From Hymenolepis diminuta (lineage: Eukaryota; Platyhelminthes; Cestoda; Cyclophyllidea; Hymenolepididae), in assembly GCA_900708905.1 (NCBI GenBank), contig CAADRB010000031.1, forward strand, positions 2,850,144 through 2,914,143: DNA of 64,000 nt, read 5' to 3'. The position numbers were made by a program, and so were the translations under genes. This document shows, in pieces, positions 11,483 to 23,639 of this stretch (the stretch's first letter is position 1; each line of letters starts with the position of its first letter). Below the pieces are notes generated by a model. That model did no database searches. It was not told where the DNA came from and worked only from the letters and a program-made list of their open reading frames with translations.

Positions 11483-14400
11483 TTTCGGTAAGATTAACGT
11501 ATTTGACACTTACAGCGCAGTATTATATCGATGCATAGAAACAAATTTATGAACGTTGATTACCTCAAATTATAAAAATTATTATTCCTCATTAAAATAA
11601 AGGAGAAAATTAAAAATAATTAAATTGACGGCACATTATTTAAATATCATACACCACAAAATTTAATTATATAATAAACGTGTTTTAATATATGTAGGTG
11701 CAGATCAAATATATGATGAACAGATGCATCCTATATTTAATTAATATCACTTATATATTTAAAACATATTAAACGTTATAATTATTTGATTAAGATATAT
11801 TTGGCGAAAACTTACAGTCTACTTTTACTAGGCTTTTATATTCTCCCGACACATCTTATTTCAATGTATCTTAATTTTCTTAATAGGTTTTAATAATTTG
11901 CCAACTCCAAACTTCTGGTTCTTGTTCGTTCTGGTTTATTGGACCGAAATCACATATTTTTCAATCTTTACCAAATGAATTCAGTGGAAAATTATATGTT
12001 ACGTATTAAACTGAATCCAGTCTAAACTCTGGTAAAAGCTTAAGCCATTTAAGGCCGTTTCAATACCCTCTCACCTAAATGACACATATAGTTACAAAGC
12101 GCTTATTTTGGCCAATTACATTGTAATTTGTTGTGACTTCTAAACTTTATTAAAAACCCTGAGCAGTCCTTGCATTAAAATCGTTATTTTGATGAACTAG
12201 TTCCGAATTCTATTTCTAATTCGAACTATAGTGAACTGATGAGATAAGCATATTTAATTATGTCAGGTAAATTGCATTGATGATTAACATTCTCAACGCA
12301 TTTGCGATGAAATATTTGTTGCACAGTAACTTAAGGACCATGTCTTTATTTTGTTTTAATAAAAAAACCCTATTATTTTTCAATACTTTTATGATTCTGC
12401 TATAACGTATCCAGGTATGTACACTTTGATATCCGCACAGATGCCAATCATCACGCAGAGACACCAACGGAAGAAACATTTGCAAATAAACCTGGTGCAG
12501 CTAACTGAAAACAATGACAGCATCAGGGAGACAGATGATGTAAGTAGAGAGAAAGAGAAGATAGAGAAAGAAAATAGAATAGGACGAGGAGCTAGAGATT
12601 GTGAGAATCGAGCGTCTGCACCACCAGTCTGGCAAAAACTGTGTTATCGCGGGAGGGGTGAGTGCAAATCGTTAATTAAACAATTCACGTAAACTCAGAA
12701 AAAATATTAAATGACTTGCGCTTAATTGTCGAACAAGTTAGATTCATATGGGTCAAAAATTTTGATAAATTTTTGGGGAATCCTACATAGTAAAATATCT
12801 CCAAATTCGCTTTTGTATTTGCCTAAATGATTTTTTTGTCGGTTGATTACTTCCTTTCCATTTTTTTAGATAATTCGACATTAGTTTTATTATACTTCCA
12901 AATTTTAAGTCAAAGTTTTATTCATTAACAAGTTCAATGTTGATTTCTCAAAAAATTCATACAGTTTTAGCATTCATGCAAATTTAAGTAAAAATATACT
13001 AAATTACATGTTGAAATAAATGTAATTATCTTGTCATCTTATGTCTAACTTTTTGGAAAAAACGGGAACATTTTCGAAACTGCAAGACAAAAAACTCTTT
13101 TTAATGAACTCTATTTGCTCAACTTGTGAAATGTAGAATTTAATGATATATTGTTAAAAAAATTTGCCAACAGGTTCTCAGCTCTTAATAGAATCATTTT
13201 AGCATTATGGTGACATACGTTCTAGATTTATATTTGTTTTGATATTCAAATAAAATGGGTAAAATTGCAATAATAAATTTAATTTATTACTGTCTTTTCA
13301 TCTTTCTTCGTAGTTACATCTGCATTCCATGAATGGACATGATTACAAACGTGTTCAGTAGAGAAAGCGAGAAGAAGGAAGAACAACAATTGAGCCCTGT
13401 AATCAACAATTTCAACTTTATCTATGATGCAGCCCTAACCTTTCTTTTTCTCCTCATGTTCCATGATTAGATTGAAGGAATACCTAAGTTCAATCTCTTC
13501 CTTAAATTTTGGTAGTTTAAAGATCAAATAACGAATTCCAAATGAGTATTTTCAGATCGGCCAAATACTCAGCTTTCCTACATCTTGTCATGTTAAATAG
13601 TTCCGTTTGCAATGAAAGCATCAGATCCGCCCTAAGCATTTTCTTCTTAAGACCGATACTTAAAGTTGACATAAATTAGATTACCTTTTCCGCACTTAAT
13701 AAAGACTATTAAATATAATTTGATTTAACTTACGGAATCGATAACTTCATGATGTCTTTTTTTCTCTAAATCCCGCTAGACTTTGAAATCTGGAAATGAG
13801 GACAATTCATCAAAACGAATGATGGTGGAGATGACCTGCAATGAGTAGCCTGCATACTTCGTTTCTTTACAAAAGTGTGATACGTTTATACTAGAGAATG
13901 AGTTGAGGAATTGCGTTCCTAGTGAGTTTTACCACGGAGGTATCTTGGTTAAGTTAGTAAGTTTATTTAATGACGGACCTATACACAATTTGCACTTGTC
14001 ATAAGCTCCTCTGTTTCAACAGAAGACTAAAAGAACTATATACACCAACAAATTAGTTAAGCCATTTTGCATTATCGCTAACTGAATCGAATATTTCCTA
14101 TGCCAGAGAAGGATTTAAAGGCTCTTTGAGAAAAATTCATGCCCTGACTATGAGACTTTCGTATATGTCTGTTACTCCGTGCAGGAACCTAATAATGAAT
14201 TTCTCTTTGCATCATTGGTCAGCTTGATAGCCAACTAATCAAATTTATATAATAAACAATTGTGAATTCATGATAAAGCTGGAGGTATAGCCTTCATTGA
14301 GGCACAGGAATTCTCCCCTCTTTCTACTGTAACTATGATTCACTTCAATGGTCAGCATGTTATACAAGTGATCCAGCACCGTTATTAGTGTGTTGACGCA

Positions 14401-15759
14401 GACTTATGTTACTACTAATTATGTAAAATGAGAGACACATTTTTCGCCATTAAAAACAGTAATATAGACTAATTCGTTCGAATAAAAGGGAATTAAAAGG
14501 AGTTTCGTTCAAAATCGGACAATAAAGAATTATTTTTGAGGAGAATATTGTTTTCTAATGTGTAATTATTTGGCCTTTTGGACCTGGGTCGTACAATGTT
14601 TATTAAGTGGGCAGTTAGCGTTTCAAAATTCAAGTCTCACGATTCGTCACTGTATTAACCCTATTAGACTCCGATACAGCCACAAATCCACGAATTGAAT
14701 ATTATACTCCATTTTTTCACATGTTCATCAATAATCCACAATTTTAATGCATTTAACAAATATGTAAGTTGTAAATTATAATTGATAAAATTAATAAACA
14801 TGTAAAATTTCTTTTTTTTGGATAAAAATATTCCCTTTTACCCAACGGTCACCTGGATTACAACAAATGCTTATCGACTGTGTTCAAGGATTATTGACCG
14901 GTATTATTTAACCACAAAAGGTTGTTCTTGCCACCTCAATTTATTTATTATTTCAGTGGTTGAGATGGCAGATGATCTTATATGATATTCTGCAGTTTAC
15001 AGCAAAGATGGGATGGATAAAAATGTTAAGTTAGTTGTCAGTTATGAGGTTTACCAACTTTTCCTAAATATCGTGTTTTAGATATCTGGATTACTACAAG
15101 TTTCATTCTTTAGATGATCGAGGAACATTTTGATAAGCTTTAATGCTATTTTTAGTAACGACATGCATTAAATGTAGTTTTAAGCTTTTTGTCATTTTAT
15201 CAGGAGAAACGCCCTTCGCTAGCCTGAGAACAGCGTATTCGATTTAGAGACTACGCTGTACTTCAAGTTGTTATTATTGATAATTTTCTACTTTTCAACT
15301 TACAATGTGTGTGGATGGTTCATGATGAAAGCTATACCCTTTCATCCTTGTAGGATAATACTGTTGCATACAGGAAAATAATATTTTCCCCAAAAGAATT
15401 GTTATATGTTAAATTCTTAATTTCCCGCCTGTTTCTTTTAATTCCCTTTTATTCGAATGAATTTATTTATATTGCGGTTGTAAATGGTGCGGAATATAGA
15501 TCGACCTATCGATACAAAAACGAGCGTATTATTTTGATATGGTGATTTGGGTCGTTTTGTATTGTGGCGTTGTTGGATCGTGTTCGTTACTGGTGTAATG
15601 TCTTAGGGAATTTAATTAACGCTATTCCACAGAGAGGAGCGGATTATAACATACAAATAAGTACACTGAATTTATTTGAAAATAATACCGCTGGCGCAAT
15701 TAATAACCTCTTTAAATAAAACAAAACCCCTTTTTCATAAACTGCCTCTAATAAAGTTA
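11483..15759. other. Intergenic DNA upstream of the CtIP-like gene
   Basis: This is AT-rich DNA. The promoter and 5' leader of the CtIP-like gene should lie near 11483-11700, but no clear motif is seen. A GA-rich simple stretch lies at about 12540-12585. It sits inside an open frame of 91 codons (12417-12692) whose Lys/Glu content simply reflects that stretch. No gene is supported. Confidence 0.5.
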
Positions 15760-16290
15760 AGTCTACCGGGGCCACATCGATCGAATATTTGGAGTAAGTC
15801 AAGTCACTCATGTTGCCGGATCAGTTAGGAGGTGGCAGACAAGCCACCCCAATTTATTAATAGGTAAATTAGATATATATATATATACAAAACAATTCTT
15901 CGTTAGACGTCAATCATGCTTCGCCGTCAGTGTCTCGGTGTGATGATCGACACTTGTTTAGGTATCTATGTCCAAGCACGCAAGCACCACCTGTGGACAC
16001 CATAGTGGAGATCTTATAGTCAGTCAGTCATTTCTAATCGCCAGGTATTGATAGACATCTACTGGCTCTAGCACTACGTAATAGACACATTTTGCTATTT
16101 AATGTATTTGCAAATATTATTTGGCCATTTCATTAGCCAGCATTATAGGAGTAGTACATAATCGTACTGAGCGGCATTGGTAGCTAAGACACACCTTATC
16201 AACTTCCGGACTATCGGTTAGATAAGCATTCACATTCATCCAATGACCGGTTATGACCATAAGCACCAACTAGAGCTCGTCAAAAAAGGG
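15760..16290. repeat. GC-richer island, candidate degenerate mobile element
   Basis: This segment has higher GC than the surrounding several kilobases and includes a TA run at 15873-15887. Between about 15900 and 16030 there is a complex stretch with a CAGTCAGTCAGTCA end. No open frame with a known domain can be read on either strand. The call rests on composition alone. Confidence 0.3.
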
Positions 16291-19200
16291 ATAGACGTAT
16301 TTGAGTTACTCATCCGAACGGTCCCAACATGCAACTCTTCTGCTAATGATGAGTCTATTAAAACTTTATTATTTAAACAATCCTATGTATGTGTTGATTT
16401 TATCCCTTAATTCACTACTACTAAGTACTTTTCGGGAAATGAATATTCAACATTCAATTACTTGCAACCAGGTAAGGAAAACACTTACTTTCGAAGGGTT
16501 TGGGCCTCTGTCTGCATTAATACGTAAACAATCAATCAGAAAAAGGGGATTTTTTATTAAATGACAAAGATGAATTTGTTTATGACAAATCTGTTTCATT
16601 ACTATTCACAATCAGAATACTTATACAATAAATTGATACTTTAATTGCCTTCCTCACGCTCCAGTACGTTTTTCCAAAAAAATATTTCGATTCAATCCTG
16701 TTCATTTCTTAGCATTTGCAATCATTTTATTGCATTCTAATTCATTGATAATGTTACTCATGACAATACTAAATAATTCCACAAGATTCAATCATGAGAT
16801 AGCATCTGAACCCGAAAATAGCAACATAGTTCTGTAAGGAATGAAACGGGGTCAAGCTGGAGCAAATATCGAAGTCAGGATGTTTAGAGTTTTGCATAAT
16901 TTGAATTCCTGTGGCACTGAGTTGTTCACTTTCGTATAAGAAATGTAGTCCATTTTGCAATATCCAAATGTTCCAAAGCTCAGTTTTCATAATTTTATCC
17001 CTGCATATCTGGGTGTTCACGATATTCAGGGCTTGTTGATGCAATTGAATGATTGGTCACCCTACTTCGGTTCTCTTGTATCTTCATACACTCATGCAAG
17101 GATAGATGAGACTAGCAAAGGCACTTTACACATAGGATTTTATTGCATGCTAAACATGGCATGTAGTTCTCAATGTACATCGACACAGAGATTTTGTCAA
17201 TATTTCGCAAATATATTTATTAATCTCATTCCAAATGCAACTTTCAGCTAAAAAAACTAACTAATCGAGCACCTTGGTTAGCTCTATACTTTCTTCCCTA
17301 TTTTCGGTAACTAATTAAAAAAATATTACGGAAGTGTTATAGGTAAAAGTGAAATATCTGAAGTTATACCTTTGAAATGGTATATGATTTGTACATAAAC
17401 TGACAGACTATAATTTTACAGACTGAAATCTAAGCCTGTAGTAAATAGCCGTGGATGTGAAAGCCACCACGCGCTTTTATCATTTGCAAAATAGATGATG
17501 ATGAAGATGCAGGAATTCCTCAAAATTATGCTTCATTCTGTATTTCTAACTTAAAATGTTCTAAGTGCAAAGATGAATCAAAGCAGCTCGAATTCTGATA
17601 GCAAAGTCACTTTAAGAGCCAGACCAAGTGAGGCTAGACATTTCCTCATTGAACTAATGATCTAAGACTAATATGAAACAACAGCTTTTCCAGGTGAGAA
17701 GAGCAAGAGTTGTGTTGGAAAATGAGAGGAGAAAGGTGCATGAATTAGGAAGAAGGCGTTAACGCTGAGCAAGGACAATCCTGATTGTGTTGAACAAGCG
17801 AAATGAGACACGATAAGGTGAATGGCAAGCTTCGCGTTCTTTATCGTTGATGAGCAAATGATAACTAGGGCGGATGAATAAGTAGGTCTACGAGTTAGCC
17901 CAAGGGAAATTTCTGCATTTCAAAGCTGATATCCTACGAATTTCAATCACTTTTTATTTGGACATAAACGCATACATCTTCCCGCTCAAACCCTGATTGT
18001 TTACTGATCAAACGCATTTGGTAATAGTAATAACGGTTATTTCATTTACCAACAGAGCAAATCTATTTTATTCTTTACCGAGCAATTTTATTTCCTTTTA
18101 TAGTCACTCAGTTTGTGACTTATATGCGTTGCCATGTATAGGAAGCCTACTTATCACGTCCACACTACCGTCATATTTTGACAAGTCGAAAGGATCAAAT
18201 TAACCATTACCTATGGATTTGCCCTTCTAAAAACATTCCTATGCGGACACAAAAAGAACAATTACTAATACTGATTTGTTCATTTTTTCTCCAGCCAGCC
18301 AGTCAAAACAAATTAAAATAACATAAATAATAACACATTTGAAAATCACTTGGAGTTACAGCACTTCAATCTTCTTTCTTCAGGTCTAGCGGATAAAGGG
18401 CAACACCAGTTAGGTTTAATATCCTGTGATTTAAAATAGCCTGCAGTTCAAACAATTTAGATAAAAAGACAAAATAAACACAAAGATATCACGTAAAATA
18501 AAACTGATTAAAAATGCTAAGTGACTAAAAACAAGGTCAAATAGATTAAAAGGAAACATTCATTCATAAGTCCGAGATCATTGAATCGTTGATCGGAAGA
18601 CTTTTGTAACATTTCATTCCAGCAATTGTAAAAGATGAGATCACCATTACGCCAAATAACACCATGATAACTTTCCAAAGCCAATTCTAAAATGACAAAA
18701 AATATACAAAAAGTAGAGTGAGCCGATTAATAAAATACTACGCTACTGAAATGTTAAGAGTAACATGCTCAGTTTCATAATTTTCACGCTCTTGTTAATA
18801 GTATTCCCCCCAGGCACCAATAACTAATGCTAGGACTAACAGAGGAATATTAGTGACAGATAAATGCAAAAATGTACTACCTTTTAGAAAGCGATGAAAA
18901 TAGAGATATCATGACCCATCCTTCGAAAACATTGCAAGCGTACTAAAACTTTTAGCTTATTACTTGCATTAAGTTAAGTTTTCAACTTGTGAAGCTTTAA
19001 AATAGGCTCAATCTCAAATTTTATCAACCGTAACTGCACAAATGACTCAGAATTTAACAAAAAATTGGCGCTTTTTTAGGGTGAAAGTGCCAAATGACAC
19101 CGTCTCTTTAAGTCGTCATACATAAAAAAACTATTCGGATCCAAAATTTTGCACAACAGAAGTTAATAGTTTCAAATAGAACGAACATCTACTGATGATG

Positions 19201-19523
19201 CAAAGACAACACGCACATTCAGGGGTCACATATTCGATACAAAATTGCTACATAAGAACTGAACGTGAGTTCTGCATTTAGTAAGGTTCATCTCTCTAAT
19301 GCATTTGATAAAGCCCTAATTGGAAATGAAGGGCGGTAAAATCAGCTGGGGTCAAACCGGAAAGGCTCATCAATCTTCTAGAGAATGACCCGCAGAAATT
19401 AATTTTCAAAGATCTTCATTTGCGAGAACGAAAGTTATTTACCGTTCTATGGTTTACAAATTTCAAGAAAAAAAATCTTCCCTTTGGAGGGTGGAGAGAT
19501 ACTTCAAGGTACTTGAACTTACA
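16291..19523. other. Intergenic DNA between the CtIP-like and TRIQK-like genes
   Basis: This is AT-rich DNA with scattered short open frames on both strands, none longer than about 100 codons and none recognisable. The 3' end of the minus-strand TRIQK-like transcript should lie just below 19524. Confidence 0.5.
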
Positions 19524-20014
19524 CTAAAATGCCAATGGATGCTCAAAAGCATCCAGTGGTAAGGCAAAAACAACCAGAAAAATAAAAAAAGCCTCAGACA
19601 CTATCCAAAAAATTGGTGACGAGAAAATTAAAATGAGAGATAATTAGGAAACATACGGCAAAATTTCTGTTTTCATTCTTTTTAACGGCAATATTTTTCA
19701 ATCGGGAGATTTGATCCTTTTGGCGTTTGCGCTGATTATCACCTAGGGAAATAATAAAGAAAGTAAAATGGAATTAAAAATAAAAAGTTTGATTAAGTCA
19801 ACACAAATACACAAAGTTCACACTAATGTTCGCATAAATGACTGAAAGCATTTTACGATTTACTTACGAATTCGTCAATATCCGTATTGATGATCAGCCT
19901 TAAACAAAAAATGCGTGCTTGCAACACGAAAAAATATAGACTATAAATAGACATACCGATAGCTCGACGGAAATGGTCGATCGGAAGTTGGTTAGAGTTA
20001 TTTTTGCGTCCCAT
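19524..20014 (-). CDS. TRIQK: TRIQK-like small single-pass membrane protein, 3 exons, about 70 aa
   Basis: Exon 1 is 19957-20014, exon 2 is 19657-19742, and exon 3 is most simply 19524-19592. The first residues are MGRKNNSNQLPIDHFRRAIG, close to the start of vertebrate TRIQK (M-G-R-K, then L-P-V-D-Q-Y-R-K-Q-I-G). Exon 2 supplies further Q-x-x-K/R units (QRKR, QISR) and a basic stretch. Exon 3 encodes a hydrophobic segment, A-F-F-I-F-L-V-V-F-A-L, expected to be the membrane anchor. TRIQK is an endoplasmic-reticulum protein of poorly known function. Exons 1 and 2 join cleanly. The exon 3 acceptor is uncertain: a site at 19600 or retention of the intron would each give a different hydrophobic tail. 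The human protein has 86 residues. The gene lies head-to-head with DENR. Confidence 0.65.
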
Positions 20015-20556
20015 ATGGCCGCAAACTACTGAAAGTACGATAAAAGTTAGGTGATGATTTTCGTAAAACGAGTATATAATCAAGATACACAAATAATATT
20101 TGAGAATGTGGTGTTCAGATTAATTTAAAAAGGGATATAAATCTTCCGAAATGCCTGAAATAAAAAAATGGATGCAGTAAAATTATATAAACGTTTAAGC
20201 ATTTAAGGACCTTAAACGTGACTTCACACTATGATTATCAAAACATACAATTCTTGCATGTCAACATAGGTATTTTACTATACATTGAAAGTAGGTCAAA
20301 TAAACGATTGTAACTTACACATCAAATTTCACAACCGGTTTTGGCGGAGTCTTAAGGTCAATTACCATATGAATATTTTACTGGCATGGTAATTTTATTT
20401 TAAAATCTTAATTAATTGCATATATTGCAGTAAATTTCTAAATCAAACAACAAAATTTTCCATTTTTAAAAGTTTTAAACTTTCACCTTGTTGGGTCAAG
20501 GTCACTGTTGGAGTTACAACTCCATCATTTTTTAACGGGGAACGTTGTCGATTGCT
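20015..20556. promoter_or_regulatory. Shared upstream region of two divergent genes
   Basis: About 540 bp separate the start codons of the minus-strand TRIQK-like gene and the plus-strand DENR gene. Both promoters and 5' leaders must fit here unless there are upstream non-coding exons. No TATA box at a convincing position and no CCAAT box were identified. The assignment is by position only. Confidence 0.4.
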
Positions 20557-21301
20557 ATGGCATCTAGAAGTGCGACATATGAATACTGCCCTCGTGCAGA
20601 GCCGATTGAAGGCGTTGAATATCCTCTTACCGTTCATTACTGTGGAGGTATGTCAAACTTTAATTTAATAGCCCATCATTTTTATAAGAATGTACGATGC
20701 CAATTGAATATTGTGAATTCTCAAGTAATCCAACCAAATGCAAAGCTTGGCTTGAGAAAAATCTCCCTGAATTGTTTGAGCAGATGAATACTGTTGGTGA
20801 GGATAATCCAGAAGTTAGTGGTTCAAAGAAAAAAACCCGCCAGAACCGGGGCGGAAAGGGACCTGGTTCAAAGAAGCCCAGTGAAAAGAGAGTCACAGTT
20901 TCCCGTGCTTCCAGAGGCAAAAATAAGTTCACCACCAGTATTGTGGGATTAGACACCTATGGTTAATAATATTTTTTCTCCTTAATACTTCGAATTATTC
21001 TTATTCTCATGTATTCATATGTGTATGGCCCCTTTAGGAATCGATTTGAAAGTCGCGGCAAAATTTTTTGGGCAGAAATTTGCTACGGGTAGCTCTGCCA
21101 ACAATACAGGTGAAATCGTGATTCAGGGTGACGTTAAGTATGAGCTTATGGAAATCATTCCCCAAAAATGGAGCCAGGTCGGTTGTTCTCCTTAAAGGCT
21201 ACTTTATTTTCAAGATGTTCATTTCTTTTAAATTGAGTCATTTCTTTTATTTTCAGATTCCCGAGGGATCAATTGAAGATTTAGGTGATATTAAACGCTA
21301 A
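20557..21301 (+). CDS. DENR: DENR, density-regulated re-initiation factor, 4 exons, 182 aa
   Basis: Exons are 20557-20647, 20689-20961, 21038-21177 and 21257-21301, with GT-AG introns of 41, 76 and 79 bp; phases agree throughout. The start is the ATG followed by A-S-R-S. The N-terminal part carries YPLTVHYCGE and CTMPIEYCEF, the Cys-rich motif of DENR (human [20 protein letters not shown]), then KCKAWLEKNLPELF. A Lys/Gly-rich linker follows. The C-terminal SUI1 domain runs from about residue 100 and ends SIEDLGDIKR, nearly the same as the human ending. DENR pairs with MCT-1 on the 40S ribosomal subunit in the cytoplasm and acts in recycling and re-initiation after upstream ORFs. The length is close to the human protein (198 aa). 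Intron 1 interrupts the Cys motif, where Glu replaces the human Val. Confidence 0.95.
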
Positions 21302-21323
21302 TTTGTATCAATCAAGCTGATTA

Positions 21324-21329
21324 AATAAA
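21324..21329 (+). terminator. DENR polyadenylation signal
   Basis: A canonical AATAAA lies 22 bases after the DENR stop codon, in an AT-rich 3' end. A further AATAAA-type hexamer occurs near 21393. The very short implied 3' untranslated region suits a compact gene. Confidence 0.6.
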
Positions 21330-22731
21330 TATTTAATATTTATTTATTAGCATCGAATTCTTTATTTTCTTCTTAAGACTTTGAGTTCAGGCGAATAAAT
21401 CGCTGTCCTTCACAATGGGATTTCCCCGTGAAGACAGTATACTTATGAGATGCTTTGCCCCTGTAAAGTTCGTTCTTTTTCGCTTATTAGTGACTGTTAC
21501 TTTTTCCCACCGATTTTATTTTCCTTCTAGTTTAATGTTCTACTTCATAATGTTTCTAATTCTTAGAGATTATAATGTTATTCAAAGTTTTCTTTATCCG
21601 TTTGTTGCAGATCTTTAATCTAATTTTGTTATATTCATCCATCAACCACGGATATTAATGAATCAAAAATTTCTATGTGTTTCTCACTACAGGGAAACAA
21701 TTTTTTGCAACTTTTCATCAGGGAGAAACATACAAGCACATAGGAAGTGAATTATTTTCAGAAGAGAGTTTATAGGTTGAAGAATTGAGATTCAGTAAAT
21801 CAAGATGATCCTTTTATATCTGAGATCCAGAATCACCAGGTCAGCTGTTTTATTTAGTTTGATAAGACTTATTCATAAGTATAATCTGAATGCCAAGCTT
21901 TCATGTGATTTCACGTAATCCTTATAGCATTCACATACTGGACATAGGGATCTTTCACTTGTCGAATCATCTTTGAGTTTGCGGTGATCGATCCGCCAGT
22001 GCCTTCTGAAGCGTAACTCTTAAATACGCTAATTCATTAATTCTAATTCGTGAGGAAATTCTGTTACCGATTTCTCTACTAAGCTTTTTAAGTATGTCTT
22101 TTGGCCATTATGTATCTATCTTTCTAACGTACTACTTGCCCCTCACCTCTCTCAGTAACAACATATTTAACCCCCTACACTTCTTATCCCTCTCTTCTTT
22201 GCAGAGTCGGTGATATCGAAGCAATTTCTAGTTTAGTTCAGTCGTGGTTTCCGGTTAATAAAGCGAACGACATAATTCTTTATCCAAATTTTACCATGAC
22301 TTATTTTACAACTTTCAAAAGTGGAGAGACATCCAAACACAGGAACGAAAATAGGTTGTCTTAAGAGGAAGTGGGGACACAAGAATTAACAAATGGTCAA
22401 ATATTCCTGTGAAGAGGCAACATAACGTAGGTGTATATTCACCAAACCTCTTTCTGATAAATTTACATAGCTTCACGACGAACTGTCCCGAATTTCCGGG
22501 TGGCTTTAACTACTGTGGAACCAATTTAGAAAAATGTGTGTCATCTAACTTCACGGTCTGTGAAAACTTAATTACTACCAGACACTCCTATCCGATTAGC
22601 AAGAAATCAATGATCTCAGAAATAGGTCATTCATATTAAAAGAAGTAATGGTTAGGTACGCAGTAATTAGTGAAAGTAATTAAAGTTTGACTGCGCAAAC
22701 TGGTTCGAAAACTGCAATAGAAAATTTCTCC
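21330..22731. other. Intergenic DNA between convergent DENR and ARPC3
   Basis: Transcription from both sides points into this interval, so it holds both 3' ends. It contains a pyrimidine-rich block around 22080-22210 followed by GTTAATAAAG near 22255, which resembles the 3' edge of some retroelement repeats. No gene is seen. Confidence 0.45.
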
Positions 22732-23639
22732 TTAATATCCCGGGGCGGAGAGGCTTTGATCGAGGAATTTGCGTTTGGAGAAGCAAAGCCACCACTGAAA
22801 AGGGAGAAAATGGGAGAAGAGTTGAACTTCATTACTCCATGATATTGGGCGAACAATTTATAGGAACTAACCTTGCTAGGTTGAGACTGATCATCCTCAT
22901 AAACTTTATCTAAAAGTCTAAGACCAAGTTCAGTACGAAGCTGAGTCATGTATTCACGCATGACATTGGCTTCAGCCATTGAGGGCTTCACATAGTAATT
23001 ACTCAACTCTCGAGGAAAACCCGCATCCCCGGGTAGATCAAATCGGGCCAGAGATAGGGAAGTGAGCTCTCTTGAACCTTGAGATTTAGTTGAACACTAT
23101 CGGAAAATGAATAATGGAAAAGAGCAGTAACATACCCTTTGAAGTTTCTTTAAACATTCCAGTGTATAAAGAACAAGATAGACTAGAACACGGTCAGACT
23201 CGTTCTAAGGAAATATGCTTATCGTCAATCGATACTACCTTGAACTCATAGTTTCGGAAGAATGTGAGTGGCTTGAAATACGTGAGGGCTTCGTCGATGA
23301 TATCTTCCTCCAGACTCGGGTCTTGAGGTGCTGGGCCACGAACTTTAGTGCGAAGAGGCAATATGGCCATATTGCCAACACGTTTTGGAGCGTTTGTGAA
23401 TTTGGAATGATAAGCCGCCTGGAAAATTAGAAATAAATGAGAAAATACAATAATTACTACATTTCATAACGATCATAAATCCAAACCAGTTAAAAGAAGC
23501 GAGAACCGAACAAAGATTATTGTCATGATTTCGAAAAGAAAGCAAGAGAACGAAAAAATATAACACTAGGCAAACAAAATTACATTAATGTAATGAGGTA
23601 TAAGAGCTCAACATTACTACTAAGACTCGCACTCACCAT
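22732..23639 (-). CDS. ARPC3: ARPC3, Arp2/3 complex subunit 3 (p21-Arc), 5 exons, 179 aa
   Basis: Coding exons in order: 23637-23639 (only the ATG), 23239-23418, 23136-23204, 22872-23096 and 22732-22794. Every intron is phase 0 with GT-AG borders. The protein follows the family from end to end: [21 protein letters not shown], then [55 protein letters not shown], and a C-terminal [10 protein letters not shown]. Human ARPC3 has 178 residues and the same blocks. The subunit is part of the seven-protein complex that nucleates branched actin filaments in the cytoplasm. The stop chosen is the one in the short last exon. Reading through the last intron would also stay open but would lose the conserved W-W ending. 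Confidence 0.95.

Noticed and set aside
12417..12692. A 91-codon Lys/Glu-rich plus-strand frame
   Set aside because: The charged composition comes from a GA-rich simple stretch; no conserved motif or splice context supports a gene.
22680..23006. ARPC3 reading through its last intron to a longer tail
   Set aside because: The read-through tail is unlike the family, whereas splicing at 22871/22794 gives the conserved W-W-x-C-F ending.
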